This document shows, one piece after another, positions 1 to 8,030 of a DNA stretch of 64,000 nucleotides (its first letter is position 1; each line of letters begins with the position of its first letter). The DNA is from Alteribacillus bidgolensis (GTDB lineage Bacteria > Bacillota > Bacilli > Bacillales > Marinococcaceae). The position numbers and the translations under genes are program-made. The stretch is from the NCBI RefSeq assembly GCF_002886255.1, contig NZ_KZ614149.1:3224001-3288000 (forward strand), read 5' to 3'. The notes beneath the pieces are model-generated. The model made no database searches and had not been told where the DNA came from. It saw only the letters and a list, made by a program, of their open reading frames with translations.

Positions 1-1233
1 GCGGGTCAGTTCATCTAATGCTTCATCCGGTGTAATAAATTGAGACCAAAGATGCTCATGTTCTCCCACTTCTTCCATGAGTTTTTGCACATCAGGATTT
101 ATATCATTAGGGTCAACGACAACATAAGCATCTGTATTATTAACGTCTGCAATCTTTAACACACCAATTGCTGCCCCGATCGCATCCATATCTGGATTTT
201 TGTGTCCCATAATAATCACTTGATCGCTTTCTAAAACGAAATCACGAAGAGCATGTGAAATGACACGGGCACGTACACGGGTTCTTTTTTCCATGGCATT
301 AGATTTCCCGCCGTAAAAACGGACTTTCCCATTTGTATCTTTAATTGCTACTTGATCTCCGCCTCTTCCAAGAGCAAGATCAAGACTCGATTGAGCAAGG
401 TTTCCTAATTCTCTTAACGAAGATTCTCCACTGCCTACTCCAATGCTTAAAGTAATGGGAACTTTTTCTTTACCTGTTACTTCTCTAACTTCATCAAGCA
501 GCTCAAACCTTGTTTTTTCAAGCTCATCTAACGCCTTTTTATTCATAACTGCTATAAAACGGTCTGAAGCAATGCTTCTAAGCAGAATTTGATACTCATT
601 GGCCCAGTAATTTAATGACGATGTTACGTGACTCATTAGTTTACTGCGTATCTGGTCATCCATTCCTTGTGTTACTTCATCATAATTATCTAAATAAATA
701 AGCCCAATCACTGTTTGCTCGTCTTGATACAGTGATCTTGTTTCTGCTGTGTCTGTCATATCAAAGAAGTACAAAAGGCGTTCCTCTTGCCTTATATAGA
801 CAAAGTAATGCCTTTCATTTAGGGTCAGTTCTGTTTCATAATCTCCTTTTTTGATCGCCGGAATAAGCCCGTCGGAAACCTTTTCCAGTGATTCTCCTAA
901 GAACTCCCGCGACAGGAAATTCATCATAAACGGATTAGCCCATTGTACTTCATACTCTTCATTAAACAATAAAATCCCTATCGGAAGTTCTGTCACCGCT
1001 TCTTCCCCAGCTTTATTCACTCGGTGAGTAAGCGTTGATATATATTTCTCCAAGTCTTTTTCAAATGATTTTCTAGCCTGAATGATATATATCACTAAGA
1101 GGCTTAGCAAAAAGTAACCGAGTAAGCCAAGCTGCCATTGGTAAAAAGTCAAAATAGCGATAAAAAGCACTGCTACAAAAAACAGAGACACCACATGATA
1201 ACCGTGCCACCGCCTCAATAAAAACCTAGGCAT
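1..1233 (-). CDS. gdpP: GdpP cyclic-di-AMP phosphodiesterase, C-terminus cut by window edge
   Basis: Partial gene; 411 codons are visible and reading continues past base 1, so the C-terminal part (rest of DHH and DHHA1) is missing. Visible order: two N-terminal membrane helices after the start MPRFLLRRWHGY, a PAS-like segment (about residues 70-150), a degenerate GGDEF region (around SIGVGSGES) and the start of the DHH domain with MGHKNPDMDAIGAAIG. This order is diagnostic of GdpP/YybT, a membrane enzyme that hydrolyses c-di-AMP to pApA. The ATG at 1233 is preceded by an AGGGG ribosome-binding site inside the tail of yybS, 11 bases upstream, so the two are probably co-transcribed. Confidence 0.93.
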   Translation of the reverse strand, partial: MPRFLLRRWHGYHVVSLFFVAVLFIAILTFYQWQLGLLGYFLLSLLVIYIIQARKSFEKDLEKYISTLTHRVNKAGEEAVTELPIGILLFNEEYEVQWANPFMMNFLSREFLGESLEKVSDGLIPAIKKGDYETELTLNERHYFVYIRQEERLLYFFDMTDTAETRSLYQDEQTVIGLIYLDNYDEVTQGMDDQIRSKLMSHVTSSLNYWANEYQILLRSIASDRFIAVMNKKALDELEKTRFELLDEVREVTGKEKVPITLSIGVGSGESSLRELGNLAQSSLDLALGRGGDQVAIKDTNGKVRFYGGKSNAMEKRTRVRARVISHALRDFVLESDQVIIMGHKNPDMDAIGAAIGVLKIADVNNTDAYVVVDPNDINPDVQKLMEEVGEHEHLWSQFITPDEALDELTR

Positions 1234-1244
1234 AATGTCAACCC

Positions 1245-2228
1245 CTACTTCGTGTCAGGTTTCAGACGTTTTTTCAATTGAAATCCTAAATCAATTATAC
1301 CCAAAATACGAGCAAGAAGAAGAACAAAGGGTAAAAATAATCCAGAAATAAGCAATATTATAGGAAAAACTTTATGAATAGACTTAACATAACAATAATA
1401 AAACACAACCGTAAACCCCTGCAAAGCCATTGCTGTTTCCAATAACGGGAATAGGTTCCACATAACTACATATAACGCTGTTCCTTCTTCGGTTCCTATG
1501 AAAAAAATAATAGAAGTAATTAGATAATACCATAGCAAGGAACGTGGGAAATTCCACTCTCTAAGAGGAGGGAAAGGCTCTACATTCATTTTGAGCCGCT
1601 GCAAAACCATATGGGCAGCTAATTGTGTAATTAATCCATATATAACACCTGTAAATACAATCAATACCGGGCCCAGATACCCTATTTGATTAATCATATC
1701 CTCCCAAATTTCCAGGTTTTCAGAAGGCTCTTGGCCAAGTGCACCTAGCATAGATTCGGCCTGCTGTGTTGATTGCCGCATGACATCTTGCATGGCATTT
1801 ATAGGATCTATATCTAATATAAGAATTGACCCGGCATACAGCAGTACAAGTACACCTATATAAGCAATACTGCTTCCTGCCAGCACCAATAAAGCTTCTT
1901 TCTGACGACGTATAAGTTCACCAGCAGTTAACCCGCCCGCTCCAGCTAGTAAAGCATGAGGCAAACCTATTACTCCTCCAATAATCCCTGAAAGTAAAAT
2001 AGTTACTGCAAACATGATAAATCCAGATTTTAACCCATGCCGCGCCGCAAAAACGATAAATGGAAGAGGTAAAAACCACATCAAAATAGTAATAAGGAAA
2101 GGCACAAAAATAGAAAGAAGCAGCATAACAATAAACACACCACTTAATACTGCGCCTTCCGTTAGTCCTCTTGTTTGCCGCAACACCGTCACCTCATCTA
2201 TATTTTCCGTAATTAACTTAAGAGACAC
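1245..2228 (-). CDS. yybS: YybS family integral membrane protein (DUF2232)
   Basis: 327 residues with about eight hydrophobic segments, starting MSLKLITENIDEVTVLRQTRG. Size, topology and position directly upstream of gdpP match the YybS/DUF2232 family of Bacillaceae. The biochemical role is unknown; some relatives resemble membrane parts of ECF-type transporters, but that is inference. The spacing of 11 bases to gdpP suggests one transcription unit. No frameshift or truncation is seen. Confidence 0.85.
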   Translation of the reverse strand: MSLKLITENIDEVTVLRQTRGLTEGAVLSGVFIVMLLLSIFVPFLITILMWFLPLPFIVFAARHGLKSGFIMFAVTILLSGIIGGVIGLPHALLAGAGGLTAGELIRRQKEALLVLAGSSIAYIGVLVLLYAGSILILDIDPINAMQDVMRQSTQQAESMLGALGQEPSENLEIWEDMINQIGYLGPVLIVFTGVIYGLITQLAAHMVLQRLKMNVEPFPPLREWNFPRSLLWYYLITSIIFFIGTEEGTALYVVMWNLFPLLETAMALQGFTVVFYYCYVKSIHKVFPIILLISGLFLPFVLLLARILGIIDLGFQLKKRLKPDTK

Positions 2229-2332
2229 TTTTTAATATAAATCCATTCGTCTATTGTAATTGATTCTTTTTAAAAAAGAAAGATAATATGAAATTGCTTA
2301 AGTACTCTGGTAAAAATACTGACTATGGACAG

Positions 2333-2365
2333 ACTAGAAATACTTGGCTTGTCGGCCGAATCCTT
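2333..2365 (-). repeat. Half copy of dispersed 95-bp repeat (family 1, fragment A')
   Basis: The bases after TAGAAATACTTGGCTTG match the terminal half of family 1 (the TTGGC hairpin arm and T-tract end). The fragment sits immediately beside full copy A, as if one element had landed next to an older, decayed one. Confidence 0.6.
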
Positions 2366-2370
2366 ATAGT

Positions 2371-2466
2371 ATTAGAAAAACTCGTCTTACCGCCGAGTCC
2401 TTATGGCGGAAGACATAGTTTTGCTTATACCTTGATCTTTTAACAAATGTAAACTTTCTAAAGTAC
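2371..2466 (-). repeat. Dispersed structured repeat family 1, copy A
   Basis: Read on the minus strand it begins GTACTTTAGAAAG and ends CGAGTTTTTCTAAT. It starts right at the T-tract of the terminator at 2467-2512. The terminator-like arm pair is ACTCG/CGAGT where most copies have ACTTG/CAAGT, a compensatory exchange. The competing arm pair is GTCTT with AAGAC plus CGCC with GGCG. Confidence 0.9.
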
Positions 2467-2512
2467 AAAAAACCCGAATCACAGACGACCATTTTTGCGT
2501 CTATCATTCGGG
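2467..2512 (-). terminator. Intrinsic terminator of the two small ORFs
   Basis: Inverted arms CCCGAAT (2473-2479) and ATTCGGG (2506-2512), with an inner AGACG/CGTCT pair. On the minus strand they are followed by TTTTTTG. It ends the small-ORF transcript and is directly abutted by repeat copy A. Confidence 0.85.
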
Positions 2513-2555
2513 CTGATGCCGTTTTCTTTATAAATTTTTGCAATAATCAAACTTT

Positions 2556-2696
2556 TCATTTCGCAGTAGGAAGTTTAAAACTAAAGAATGTTGCAGGAAA
2601 AACCGAACGATCAAAATCTGCTTTTTCCTTCTCCTCTTTCTTTTTCAGCTCTTCTAATTGATCATTAATGCGAGTGATATATTCTTTTACATCCAT
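2556..2696 (-). CDS. Small hypothetical protein, 46 residues
   Basis: Not recognised. A strong ribosome-binding site (AAGGAGGAAGAGAAAA then ATG at 2696) precedes an open frame starting MDVKEYITRINDQLEELKKK and ending LPTAK-stop. The first half is a charged, Glu/Lys-rich helix that could form a coiled coil; the tail is hydrophobic and aromatic (FPATFFSFK). It is followed by a clear intrinsic terminator and preceded 26 bases upstream by another small frame, so the two may be a small operon between rpsR and yybS. The strong SD and the terminator are the main evidence that it is translated. Confidence 0.55.
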   Translation of the reverse strand: MDVKEYITRINDQLEELKKKEEKEKADFDRSVFPATFFSFKLPTAK

Positions 2697-2722
2697 TTTT
2701 CTCTTCCTCCTTAACAATGAAA

Positions 2723-2887
2723 TTATATTATGAAGAAATAAACTATGTTTTTGTTAAATGTTTTGCTGTTATTCATATTCCTACCCATTACCCGCACTTC
2801 CTCAAACTTCTCCGCTGATAAATAAGACAAAAGGACTACCGCTGCCAGACAACAAAACCCTAAGTTTTTTACGCTTTCTTTAAGCAT
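2723..2887 (-). CDS. Small putative membrane protein, 54 residues
   Basis: Not recognised. The frame begins MLKESVKNLGFCCLAAVVLL and ends IVYFFII-stop, with a hydrophobic N-terminal segment (residues 9-24) that could be a signal anchor, then a short polar part. An AGGAG Shine-Dalgarno lies 8 bases before the ATG; it is supplied by a fragment of the family-1 repeat. It lies upstream of the 46-residue frame in the same direction. Codon evidence is too little to be sure it is expressed. Confidence 0.4.
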   Translation of the reverse strand: MLKESVKNLGFCCLAAVVLLSYLSAEKFEEVRVMGRNMNNSKTFNKNIVYFFII

Positions 2888-2905
2888 AGTTAAACTCCTA
2901 AAGTA
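2885..2905 (-). repeat. Family-1 repeat fragment B' (TACTTTAGGAG end)
   Basis: On the minus strand the bases read TACTTTAGGAGTTTAACTATG, which matches the first ~20 bases of the family-1 repeat. It abuts copy B and provides the ribosome-binding site of the 54-residue frame. Confidence 0.5.
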
Positions 2906-2907
2906 TT

Positions 2908-3004
2908 TAGAAAAACTTGGCTTTCCGCTTCCAAATGGAAGAAGTCGTAGTTTTGCTTATGCTTATACTTTGATCCTTTAACAATTCACACTTTCCTAAA
3001 GTAC
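2908..3004 (-). repeat. Dispersed structured repeat family 1, copy B
   Basis: Minus-strand reading GTACTTTAGGAAAGTG to GCCAAGTTTTTCT. It begins exactly at the T-tract of the rpsR terminator. It carries an internal duplication (TAAGCATAAGC) and a rebuilt central hairpin CTTCC/GGAAG in place of CCGCCA/TGGCGG. Confidence 0.9.
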
Positions 3005-3038
3005 AAAAAACGTTCCCCAGAAGACGGCCGGGGAACGC
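3005..3038 (-). terminator. Intrinsic terminator of rpsF-ssb-rpsR
   Basis: Arms GTTCCCC (3012-3018) and GGGGAAC (3030-3036) with a GC-rich loop, followed on the minus strand by TTTTTTG. It lies 10 bases after the rpsR stop codon. Confidence 0.9.
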
Positions 3039-3047
3039 TGAAAAGAT

Positions 3048-3275
3048 TTACTGCTCTTTAACGTAAGGGAGCAGTGCTACATGACGAGAACGCTTAATTG
3101 CTTTTGTCAATTGACGTTGATACTTAGCGGAAGTACCAGTTACACGACGCGGCAAAATTTTACCACGTTCAGAAATAAATTTCTTCAACAAATCTACATC
3201 TTTATAGTCAATTTTTTCAATTTTATTGACTGTAAAGTAACAGACTTTTCTGCGCTTTCCTCTACGACGTGCCAT
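3048..3275 (-). CDS. rpsR: 30S ribosomal protein S18
   Basis: 75 residues, the usual length. Basic N-terminus MARRRGKRRKVCYFTVNK, then the S18 core KKFISERGKILPRRVTGTSAKYQRQLTKAIKRSRH shortened here to its key features: the RGKILPRR turn and the basic C-terminal helix. S18 pairs with S6 on the 30S platform. It is the last gene of rpsF-ssb-rpsR, 54 bases after ssb, with an AGGAGG site before the ATG and a strong terminator behind it. Confidence 0.97.
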   Translation of the reverse strand: MARRRGKRRKVCYFTVNKIEKIDYKDVDLLKKFISERGKILPRRVTGTSAKYQRQLTKAIKRSRHVALLPYVKEQ

Positions 3276-3329
3276 CGTTTCAACCTCCTTTAAGAAAGAT
3301 TATTATTTATAGACGCGGGAGAACGTTTC

Positions 3330-3821
3330 CTAGAATGGTAAATCGTCATCAGATATATCAATAGGCTGGCCATCGTTAGCAAAAGGATCATCATTAAGGT
3401 TAGAGGAGCCTCCTCCTTGGTTCTGTTGACCGTACCCTTGATTTCCTCCGCCTTGAGCACCTGCATAATCATTACGAGGGCCTCCGGTGCCGCCAGAAGC
3501 GTTGCGTGGTTCTAGAAATTGTACACTTTCCGCCTGAACTTCTACAACGTTTACACGACGGCCTTCCTGATTTTCATATCTGCGGCTTTGCAGTCGGCCA
3601 TCAATACCGGCTAGGCTGCCTTTTTTCAAGTAATTTGCAACGTTTTCCGCCTGTTTTCTCCAAACGACACAGTTAAAAAAGTCAGCTTCTCTTTCCCCCT
3701 GCTGGTTTGTAAACGGACGGTTGACGGCAATCCCGAAATTTGCAACAGCCACACCATTTGGTGTATACCTTAATTCGGGGTCGCGGGTCAGACGGCCAAC
3801 CAAAACGACACGATTTATCAT
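3330..3821 (-). CDS. ssb: Single-stranded DNA-binding protein SsbA
   Basis: 163 residues from MINRVVLVGRLTRDPELRY. An upstream in-frame ATG at 3836 lacks a ribosome-binding site, whereas GGGAGGGG sits correctly before 3821. The OB-fold covers roughly residues 1-105; the tail is Gly/Gln/Asn-rich and ends in the acidic tip DISDDDLPF, which recruits partner repair and replication proteins. It binds ssDNA at forks. It lies between rpsF and rpsR as in other Firmicutes. Confidence 0.96.
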   Translation of the reverse strand: MINRVVLVGRLTRDPELRYTPNGVAVANFGIAVNRPFTNQQGEREADFFNCVVWRKQAENVANYLKKGSLAGIDGRLQSRRYENQEGRRVNVVEVQAESVQFLEPRNASGGTGGPRNDYAGAQGGGNQGYGQQNQGGGSSNLNDDPFANDGQPIDISDDDLPF

Positions 3822-3845
3822 CGGAACCCCTCCCATTTTAGGTCA

Positions 3846-4133
3846 TTATTCTTCATCTTTTACAACAATATGACGGATGATATTGTCATCCATTTTCACG
3901 AGACGATCGAATTCGTTTGTAGCTTCCGGGCCGGCTTTTGTGTATACCACAACGTAATAACCGTCTTTCAAATCATTGATTTCATAAGCAAGACGGCGCT
4001 TTCCCATTTCTTCGACTTTCTCGATTTCAGCTCCATTGTTTGTTAAAACGTTGTTGTAACGTTCAATGGTTTCTTTTACACCATTTTCGTCAACGCTTGG
4101 AGCAATGATATAAAGCACTTCATATTTACGCAT
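3846..4133 (-). CDS. rpsF: 30S ribosomal protein S6
   Basis: 95 residues, the normal length, starting MRKYEVLYIIAPSVDENGVK and ending in the acidic tail VVKDEE. The ferredoxin-like fold partners S18. It is the first gene of rpsF-ssb-rpsR, with AAGGAGGTGACGC before the ATG and a hairpin-containing leader that may carry S6:S18 autoregulation. Confidence 0.97.
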   Translation of the reverse strand: MRKYEVLYIIAPSVDENGVKETIERYNNVLTNNGAEIEKVEEMGKRRLAYEINDLKDGYYVVVYTKAGPEATNEFDRLVKMDDNIIRHIVVKDEE

Positions 4134-4215
4134 GCTGCGTCACCTCCTTTTGGTCTTACGGCTCTTTTTCAGAAAAGAGCAAGGAGCAAAATACGGTTAA
4201 TGAATTTTACTCACA
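4134..4215 (-). promoter_or_regulatory. rpsF leader with hairpin, candidate S6:S18 autoregulatory site
   Basis: On the minus strand the leader holds a hairpin GCTCTTTT/AAAAGAGC flanked by CCGTAAGACC and an upstream AACCGTA, just before the Shine-Dalgarno. Leaders of rpsF operons in many bacteria fold into a CCG-bulge hairpin mimicking the 16S site of S6:S18. The hairpin and CCG are seen; the regulatory role is inferred. Confidence 0.4.
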
Positions 4216-4260
4216 ATTAATGATTATAGCAGAACGAGTATCCCATGACAATAATGGATA

Positions 4261-4353
4261 AGAAAAACTCTGCTTGCCGCCGAGTCCTATGGCGGAAGAC
4301 GTAGTTTAACTTATACTTTGATCCTTTAACAAAGTTAAACATTCCTATAGTAT
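4261..4353 (-). repeat. Dispersed structured repeat family 1, copy C
   Basis: Minus-strand reading TACTATAGGAATG to AGAGTTTTTCT. It begins after the T-rich tail of the ychF terminator. Terminator-like arms are ACTC/GAGT, a compensated change relative to ACTT/AAGT in most copies; the competing arms GTCTTCCGCC/GGCGGCAAG are intact. Confidence 0.9.
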
Positions 4354-4396
4354 AAAAGAAAAAGCTGGACATAACACTCGTTACCGTCCAGCTTAT
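4354..4396 (-). terminator. Intrinsic terminator of ychF
   Basis: Arms AAGCTGGAC (4362-4370) and GTCCAGCTT (4386-4394) around a 15-base loop; on the minus strand followed by TTTCTTTTATAC. Repeat copy C begins at this T-rich tail. Confidence 0.85.
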
Positions 4397-4405
4397 GGAT
4401 ACATA

Positions 4406-5506
4406 TTATACATTAAATCGGAAATGAACTACATCTCCGTCTTTCACGATATAGTCTTTACCTTCTAACCGTACTTTACCTGCTTCTTTTGCAGCATTCA
4501 TATTACCAGCAGCAACAAGGTCTTCGTAGCTTACTACCTCTGCACGAATAAATCCTCTTTCAAAGTCCGTATGAATCACACCAGCAGCCTGAGGTGCCTT
4601 TGTTCCACTGCGAATGGTCCACGCTCGTACTTCTTGTTCACCGGCAGTAAAATACGTTTCTAACCCAAGAAGAGTGTAGGCCGCTCTAATTAATTGATCT
4701 AATCCTGCTTCTTCTATACCGAGCTCCTCAAGAAATTCTTGTTTTTCCTCCCCTTCAAGTTCAGCAATTTCCGATTCTATTTTTGCGCAGACTGTTATTA
4801 CCTCAGAACCTTCTTTAGAAGCATAATCTTTTACAGCTTTTAAATATTCATTGTCTTCATCACTGAGTAAGTCCTCTTCGCTCACGTTAGCTGCATATAG
4901 GACAGGCTTCATCGTAAGCAGCTGGAACCCATGCACAATTTTCTTTTCTTCCTCTGTTAAATCAAGGCTTCTGGCAGGTTTTTCTTCTTCGAAAGCAGCA
5001 ATCAGCTTTTGCAGCACTTCATGTTCAGCTATAGCATCTTTATCTTTTGACTTAGCAAGCTTAGCTACTTTAGCTGCTCGTTTTTCTACTGTCTCCAAAT
5101 CAGCAAGTATAAGTTCGAGATTAATAACTTCTATATCACGAATCGGGTCCACACTTCCCGAGACATGAGTAATACCCCCATCATTAAAACAACGGACAAC
5201 ATGAGAGATTGCATCTACTTGGCGTATATGAGATAAAAATTTATTTCCTAAACCTTCTCCTTTGCTGGCTCCTTCTACAATTCCTGCAATGTCGGTAAAT
5301 TCAAACGCTGTTGGAACCGTCTTTTTAGGATTAACAAGTTCTGTTAGTTTTTGAAGACGATAATCAGGCACTTCCACAATACCGACATTAGGATCTATCG
5401 TACAAAACGGGTAGTTGGCAGATTCAGCCCCCGCTTGGGTAATGGCATTAAATAATGTAGACTTTCCGACATTTGGAAGGCCTACAATCCCTGTTGTTAA
5501 AGCCAT
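4406..5506 (-). CDS. ychF: YchF/Obg-like redox-regulated ATPase
   Basis: 366 residues, full length. The G1 loop GLPNVGKSTLFNA is near residue 8, the switch region DIAGIVEGASKGEGLGN near 70, a central coiled coil follows, and a C-terminal TGS domain ends GDVVHFRFNV. YchF binds ATP rather than GTP, associates with the ribosome and takes part in stress responses. It is a single gene with its own terminator; ATG 5506 is well placed. Known as engD or yyaF in Bacillus. Confidence 0.96.
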   Translation of the reverse strand: MALTTGIVGLPNVGKSTLFNAITQAGAESANYPFCTIDPNVGIVEVPDYRLQKLTELVNPKKTVPTAFEFTDIAGIVEGASKGEGLGNKFLSHIRQVDAISHVVRCFNDGGITHVSGSVDPIRDIEVINLELILADLETVEKRAAKVAKLAKSKDKDAIAEHEVLQKLIAAFEEEKPARSLDLTEEEKKIVHGFQLLTMKPVLYAANVSEEDLLSDEDNEYLKAVKDYASKEGSEVITVCAKIESEIAELEGEEKQEFLEELGIEEAGLDQLIRAAYTLLGLETYFTAGEQEVRAWTIRSGTKAPQAAGVIHTDFERGFIRAEVVSYEDLVAAGNMNAAKEAGKVRLEGKDYIVKDGDVVHFRFNV

Positions 5507-5653
5507 ATAAAGTCACTTCCTTTTCCATTACATTAACCAAAAATTGGTTTATTATAAAGACCGCTCTGTTCATTTTTATTGTGTTTATCCTTCCCAATTA
5601 TAGAAAGAACTTTATAAAAAGACAAGGATATATCTTTTACTCCTTATGTAAGA

Positions 5654-5682
5654 AGGAGCAAGTCTTTTTAGACTGCTCCCTG
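5654..5682 (-). terminator. Probable terminator after the DUF951 gene
   Basis: Arms GGAGCA and TGCTCC with inner GTCT/AGAC around an A-rich loop, 13 bases after the stop. On the minus strand it is followed by TTCTTAC, a weak T-tract. Confidence 0.55.
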
Positions 5683-5694
5683 CTGCATCATTTC

Positions 5695-5898
5695 TTATAC
5701 ATTTTTCTCTGCGCTCTCTAAGACTTTTTTTATCTTTTTTCTGAACTCTCGGCGGGGAAGCATGACACTATGGCCGCACCCCTGGCATTTGATTCGGATA
5801 TCAGCGCCCATGCGAATAATTTTCCACCGGTTTTCACCGCATGGATGCGGTTTTTTCATTTCTACAATATCATTTAATGAAAACGGAATATCCGGCAT
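5695..5898 (-). CDS. yyzM: DUF951 family protein, YyzM-like
   Basis: 67 residues from MPDIPFSLNDIVEMKKPHPC. The upstream ATG at 5934 was not chosen because GAGGTGACGGAA lies properly before 5898. Features are HPCGENRW and CQGCGHSVMLPR, two Cys motifs that may hold a metal, and a basic C-terminal helix. The family is universal in Bacilli and sits next to ychF, but its function is unknown. Probably nucleic-acid binding by charge; that is inference. Confidence 0.85.
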   Translation of the reverse strand: MPDIPFSLNDIVEMKKPHPCGENRWKIIRMGADIRIKCQGCGHSVMLPRREFRKKIKKVLESAEKNV

Positions 5899-6030
5899 TT
5901 CCGTCACCTCATTTCTACATACCTTCCTTTTCAATTAACCAGTACAAACTTCTGTAAAACCTGCAAAGGCAGAAGTTCCATGTCTATTTATTATCCTATC
6001 CTATCTCTTAAAAAGAAACAATCATTCCAT

Positions 6031-6124
6031 TAGAAAAACTTGGCTTGCCGCCAAATCCAAATGGCGGAAGTCGTAGTTTTGCTTAATACTTTGATCCTTT
6101 AGCAAAGTTAAACAACTAAAGTAT
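6031..6124 (-). repeat. Dispersed structured repeat family 1, copy D
   Basis: Minus-strand reading TATACTTTAGTTG to GCCAAGTTTTTCTA. Near-consensus, with ATTTGGC/GCCAAGT arms (one wobble). It lies downstream of the YkvI-like gene and upstream of yyzM, in their direction. Confidence 0.9.
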
Positions 6125-6206
6125 AAAATATAAATCATTTCCCAGGTAATTAGAACCCTCATATCGAAATGTACCCTTATATTTCTAAAAAATATTAAAA
6201 ATAGGT

Positions 6207-7223
6207 TTAAGATCTTTTTTTTAGGTAAAAAGGATGAATTAAGACAACAATAAGCAAGTATAAATTTACAAAACCGTATAATGGATATAAAAATGCAATT
6301 AAACTTGAAAAACCAATTCGAGTCACTGGAATCATTAAACATAAAAGCACAAGAGCCAGTGCCCAAACAGGAAGACGGATAACAGAATGAAGCCTGCTTG
6401 ATAATCCAAATAACCCCGAGGCTGCGGTTGTAAAGATTGCTGTCCACAAAAGAACGGCCATAAAGGCTGTCATATAATCTGGGTAAGATTTCAATAAAGC
6501 AAACAAAGGTATTTCATACAACATGATGTCTTCTGCTGCTGCAATTAATGACTCATTATATAGAAATGATATTCCTCCTAGAGTTACTCCGCTTCCAACA
6601 CTAGCTATCCATATCTCACCATGATGCTTTATTTGTTTACCTGTAGCTGATAATACAGCAACAAGCGGAAGTAAGTTCAAAGAAGTAAAGGTAAATGCAG
6701 CTGGCCAATTATGTTGTGTTTTCCAATCTATTCCTTCAAAGTTAGCATTAAACCAAAAGAAGGATAAAAGTGTAACTGTTAAACTAATAATTAACACAGG
6801 CATCAAAAAACTATTAACCCCTGTCAATCCTTTAACACCACGAACAGCTACAATTAGAAGCAGCACACACATAAATATCACTCCGGCTGAAAAGGGAACA
6901 TGGAAAAATTCAAGAGCTGCTCCACCTCCTGCTATCATGATGCCCGTCGTTGTAAATAAATAAAATACAATAATAACATCATATCCCTTTGAAAAACGTG
7001 GTCCCATCAATTCTAAGAGTACTTCTGCATAATCATCGGTTTGATGACGAAAACTTATGCTTAATACAACATGGCAGCTTGTAACAAAAAGAAGAGTAAA
7101 TAAAATAATAGCCAGTCCACTTTCATGACCAAAAAATTGCCATATTTCACGTCCTGAAGCATATCCTGCACCAATAGTTGTACCAATAATTAAAAACATC
7201 CATTTTAATCCATTGACTATCAT
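6207..7223 (-). CDS. YkvI family integral membrane protein, putative transporter
   Basis: 338 residues with about ten hydrophobic helices, beginning MIVNGLKWMFLIIGTTIGAG. The motif GTTIGAGYASGREIWQFF at the first helix break is typical of YkvI-like proteins distantly related to APC/NSS transporters. Substrate unknown. The start at 7223 was chosen over 7250 because GGGAGAGAGCAG precedes it. It is transcribed divergently from yyaC and is not part of the B. subtilis gene order here, so it looks like a lineage-specific insertion. Confidence 0.75.
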   Translation of the reverse strand: MIVNGLKWMFLIIGTTIGAGYASGREIWQFFGHESGLAIILFTLLFVTSCHVVLSISFRHQTDDYAEVLLELMGPRFSKGYDVIIVFYLFTTTGIMIAGGGAALEFFHVPFSAGVIFMCVLLLIVAVRGVKGLTGVNSFLMPVLIISLTVTLLSFFWFNANFEGIDWKTQHNWPAAFTFTSLNLLPLVAVLSATGKQIKHHGEIWIASVGSGVTLGGISFLYNESLIAAAEDIMLYEIPLFALLKSYPDYMTAFMAVLLWTAIFTTAASGLFGLSSRLHSVIRLPVWALALVLLCLMIPVTRIGFSSLIAFLYPLYGFVNLYLLIVVLIHPFYLKKRS

Positions 7224-7265
7224 CTGCTCTCTCCCTTTGTCTAGGCTCACCTTCTACAGAGGCGA

Positions 7266-7296
7266 ACGTATAGAAATTGAAAAAGGTCCCTATACT
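7266..7296 (+). promoter_or_regulatory. Candidate sporulation (sigma-G/F type) promoter of yyaC
   Basis: CGTATA (7266-7271), then 17 bases, then CTATACT (7289-7295), resembling forespore sigma-factor promoters (TGNATA, ~17, CATACTA-like). It lies 30 bases before the yyaC start. The match is imperfect; no sigma-A promoter is evident instead. Confidence 0.35.
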
Positions 7297-7325
7297 GGGA
7301 CTAATATGAAAAAGGAGAGACCAAT

Positions 7326-8030
7326 ATGCTTGGAAAAAAACCCGCTTCCACTCGAATTCCCTTTTCTTATCAAGTTCATTCAGAAGAAACCGGGGCAGCT
7401 TCTAGTCTAGCTTCCCAGTTAGCAGAACAACTGGATAAGGTTCCATCCTACCGTGATATTGTTGTTGTTTGTATTGGGACGGATCGATCAACTGGTGATT
7501 CTTTAGGGCCTATTATCGGTTCTTCTTTAGAAAAAAGTTCTCTTAAACGGCTTTGTGTGTATGGAACATTAGCCAAACCTGTTCATGCAGTTAATTTAGA
7601 GGAAACCATAGAAATGATTCAACGTTATCATCACCGTCCATTCATAGTAGCTATTGACGCTTGTCTCGGCCGAGTTAAAAATGTTGGGAAAATAAATTTT
7701 TCCGAAGGTCCAGTCATCCCTGGAGCAGCTATGAAAAAGAAGCTTCCACACGTAGGAGAAATGCACGTGACAGGTATTGTCAATGTCAGTGGAATGATGG
7801 AATATTTTGTTTTACAAAATACTAGGTTATATACAGTAATGGCAATAGCAGATTGTATATCCCAAGGATTCATATTAGCTGATAATAAATTAAAATTTCC
7901 TTCTAGCTCTATTACAAAAAATAATGTTTCCCAAACACCAGTCCACACAAAAGGACTATCCAAAACAGAGTCAGCTTTTTCACTTCAGCAAATTCATCAT
8001 AAAGAAAGCCCGCCAATTGACGAGTCTTAA
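7326..8030 (+). CDS. yyaC: YyaC spore protein, GPR-like putative protease (DUF1256)
   Basis: 234 residues. The core IVVVCIGTDRSTGDSLGP (from about residue 45) and DACLGRVKNVG, then HVGEMHVTGIVNVSGMMEY, match YyaC, a relative of the germination protease GPR. The ~40-residue C-terminal extension (from about 198) is low complexity and poorly conserved. AAGGAGAG precedes ATG 7326. It points opposite to its neighbours, as in B. subtilis. Made during sporulation in relatives; the exact substrate is unknown. Confidence 0.9.
   Translation: MLGKKPASTRIPFSYQVHSEETGAASSLASQLAEQLDKVPSYRDIVVVCIGTDRSTGDSLGPIIGSSLEKSSLKRLCVYGTLAKPVHAVNLEETIEMIQRYHHRPFIVAIDACLGRVKNVGKINFSEGPVIPGAAMKKKLPHVGEMHVTGIVNVSGMMEYFVLQNTRLYTVMAIADCISQGFILADNKLKFPSSSITKNNVSQTPVHTKGLSKTESAFSLQQIHHKESPPIDES

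Noticed and set aside
6022..6447. Minus-strand frame ending in NYDFRHLDLAASQVFLME
   Set aside because: The C-terminal peptide is a translation of repeat copy D; the same peptide appears in the plus-strand frame at 43167-43544 from copy I. They are repeat artefacts.
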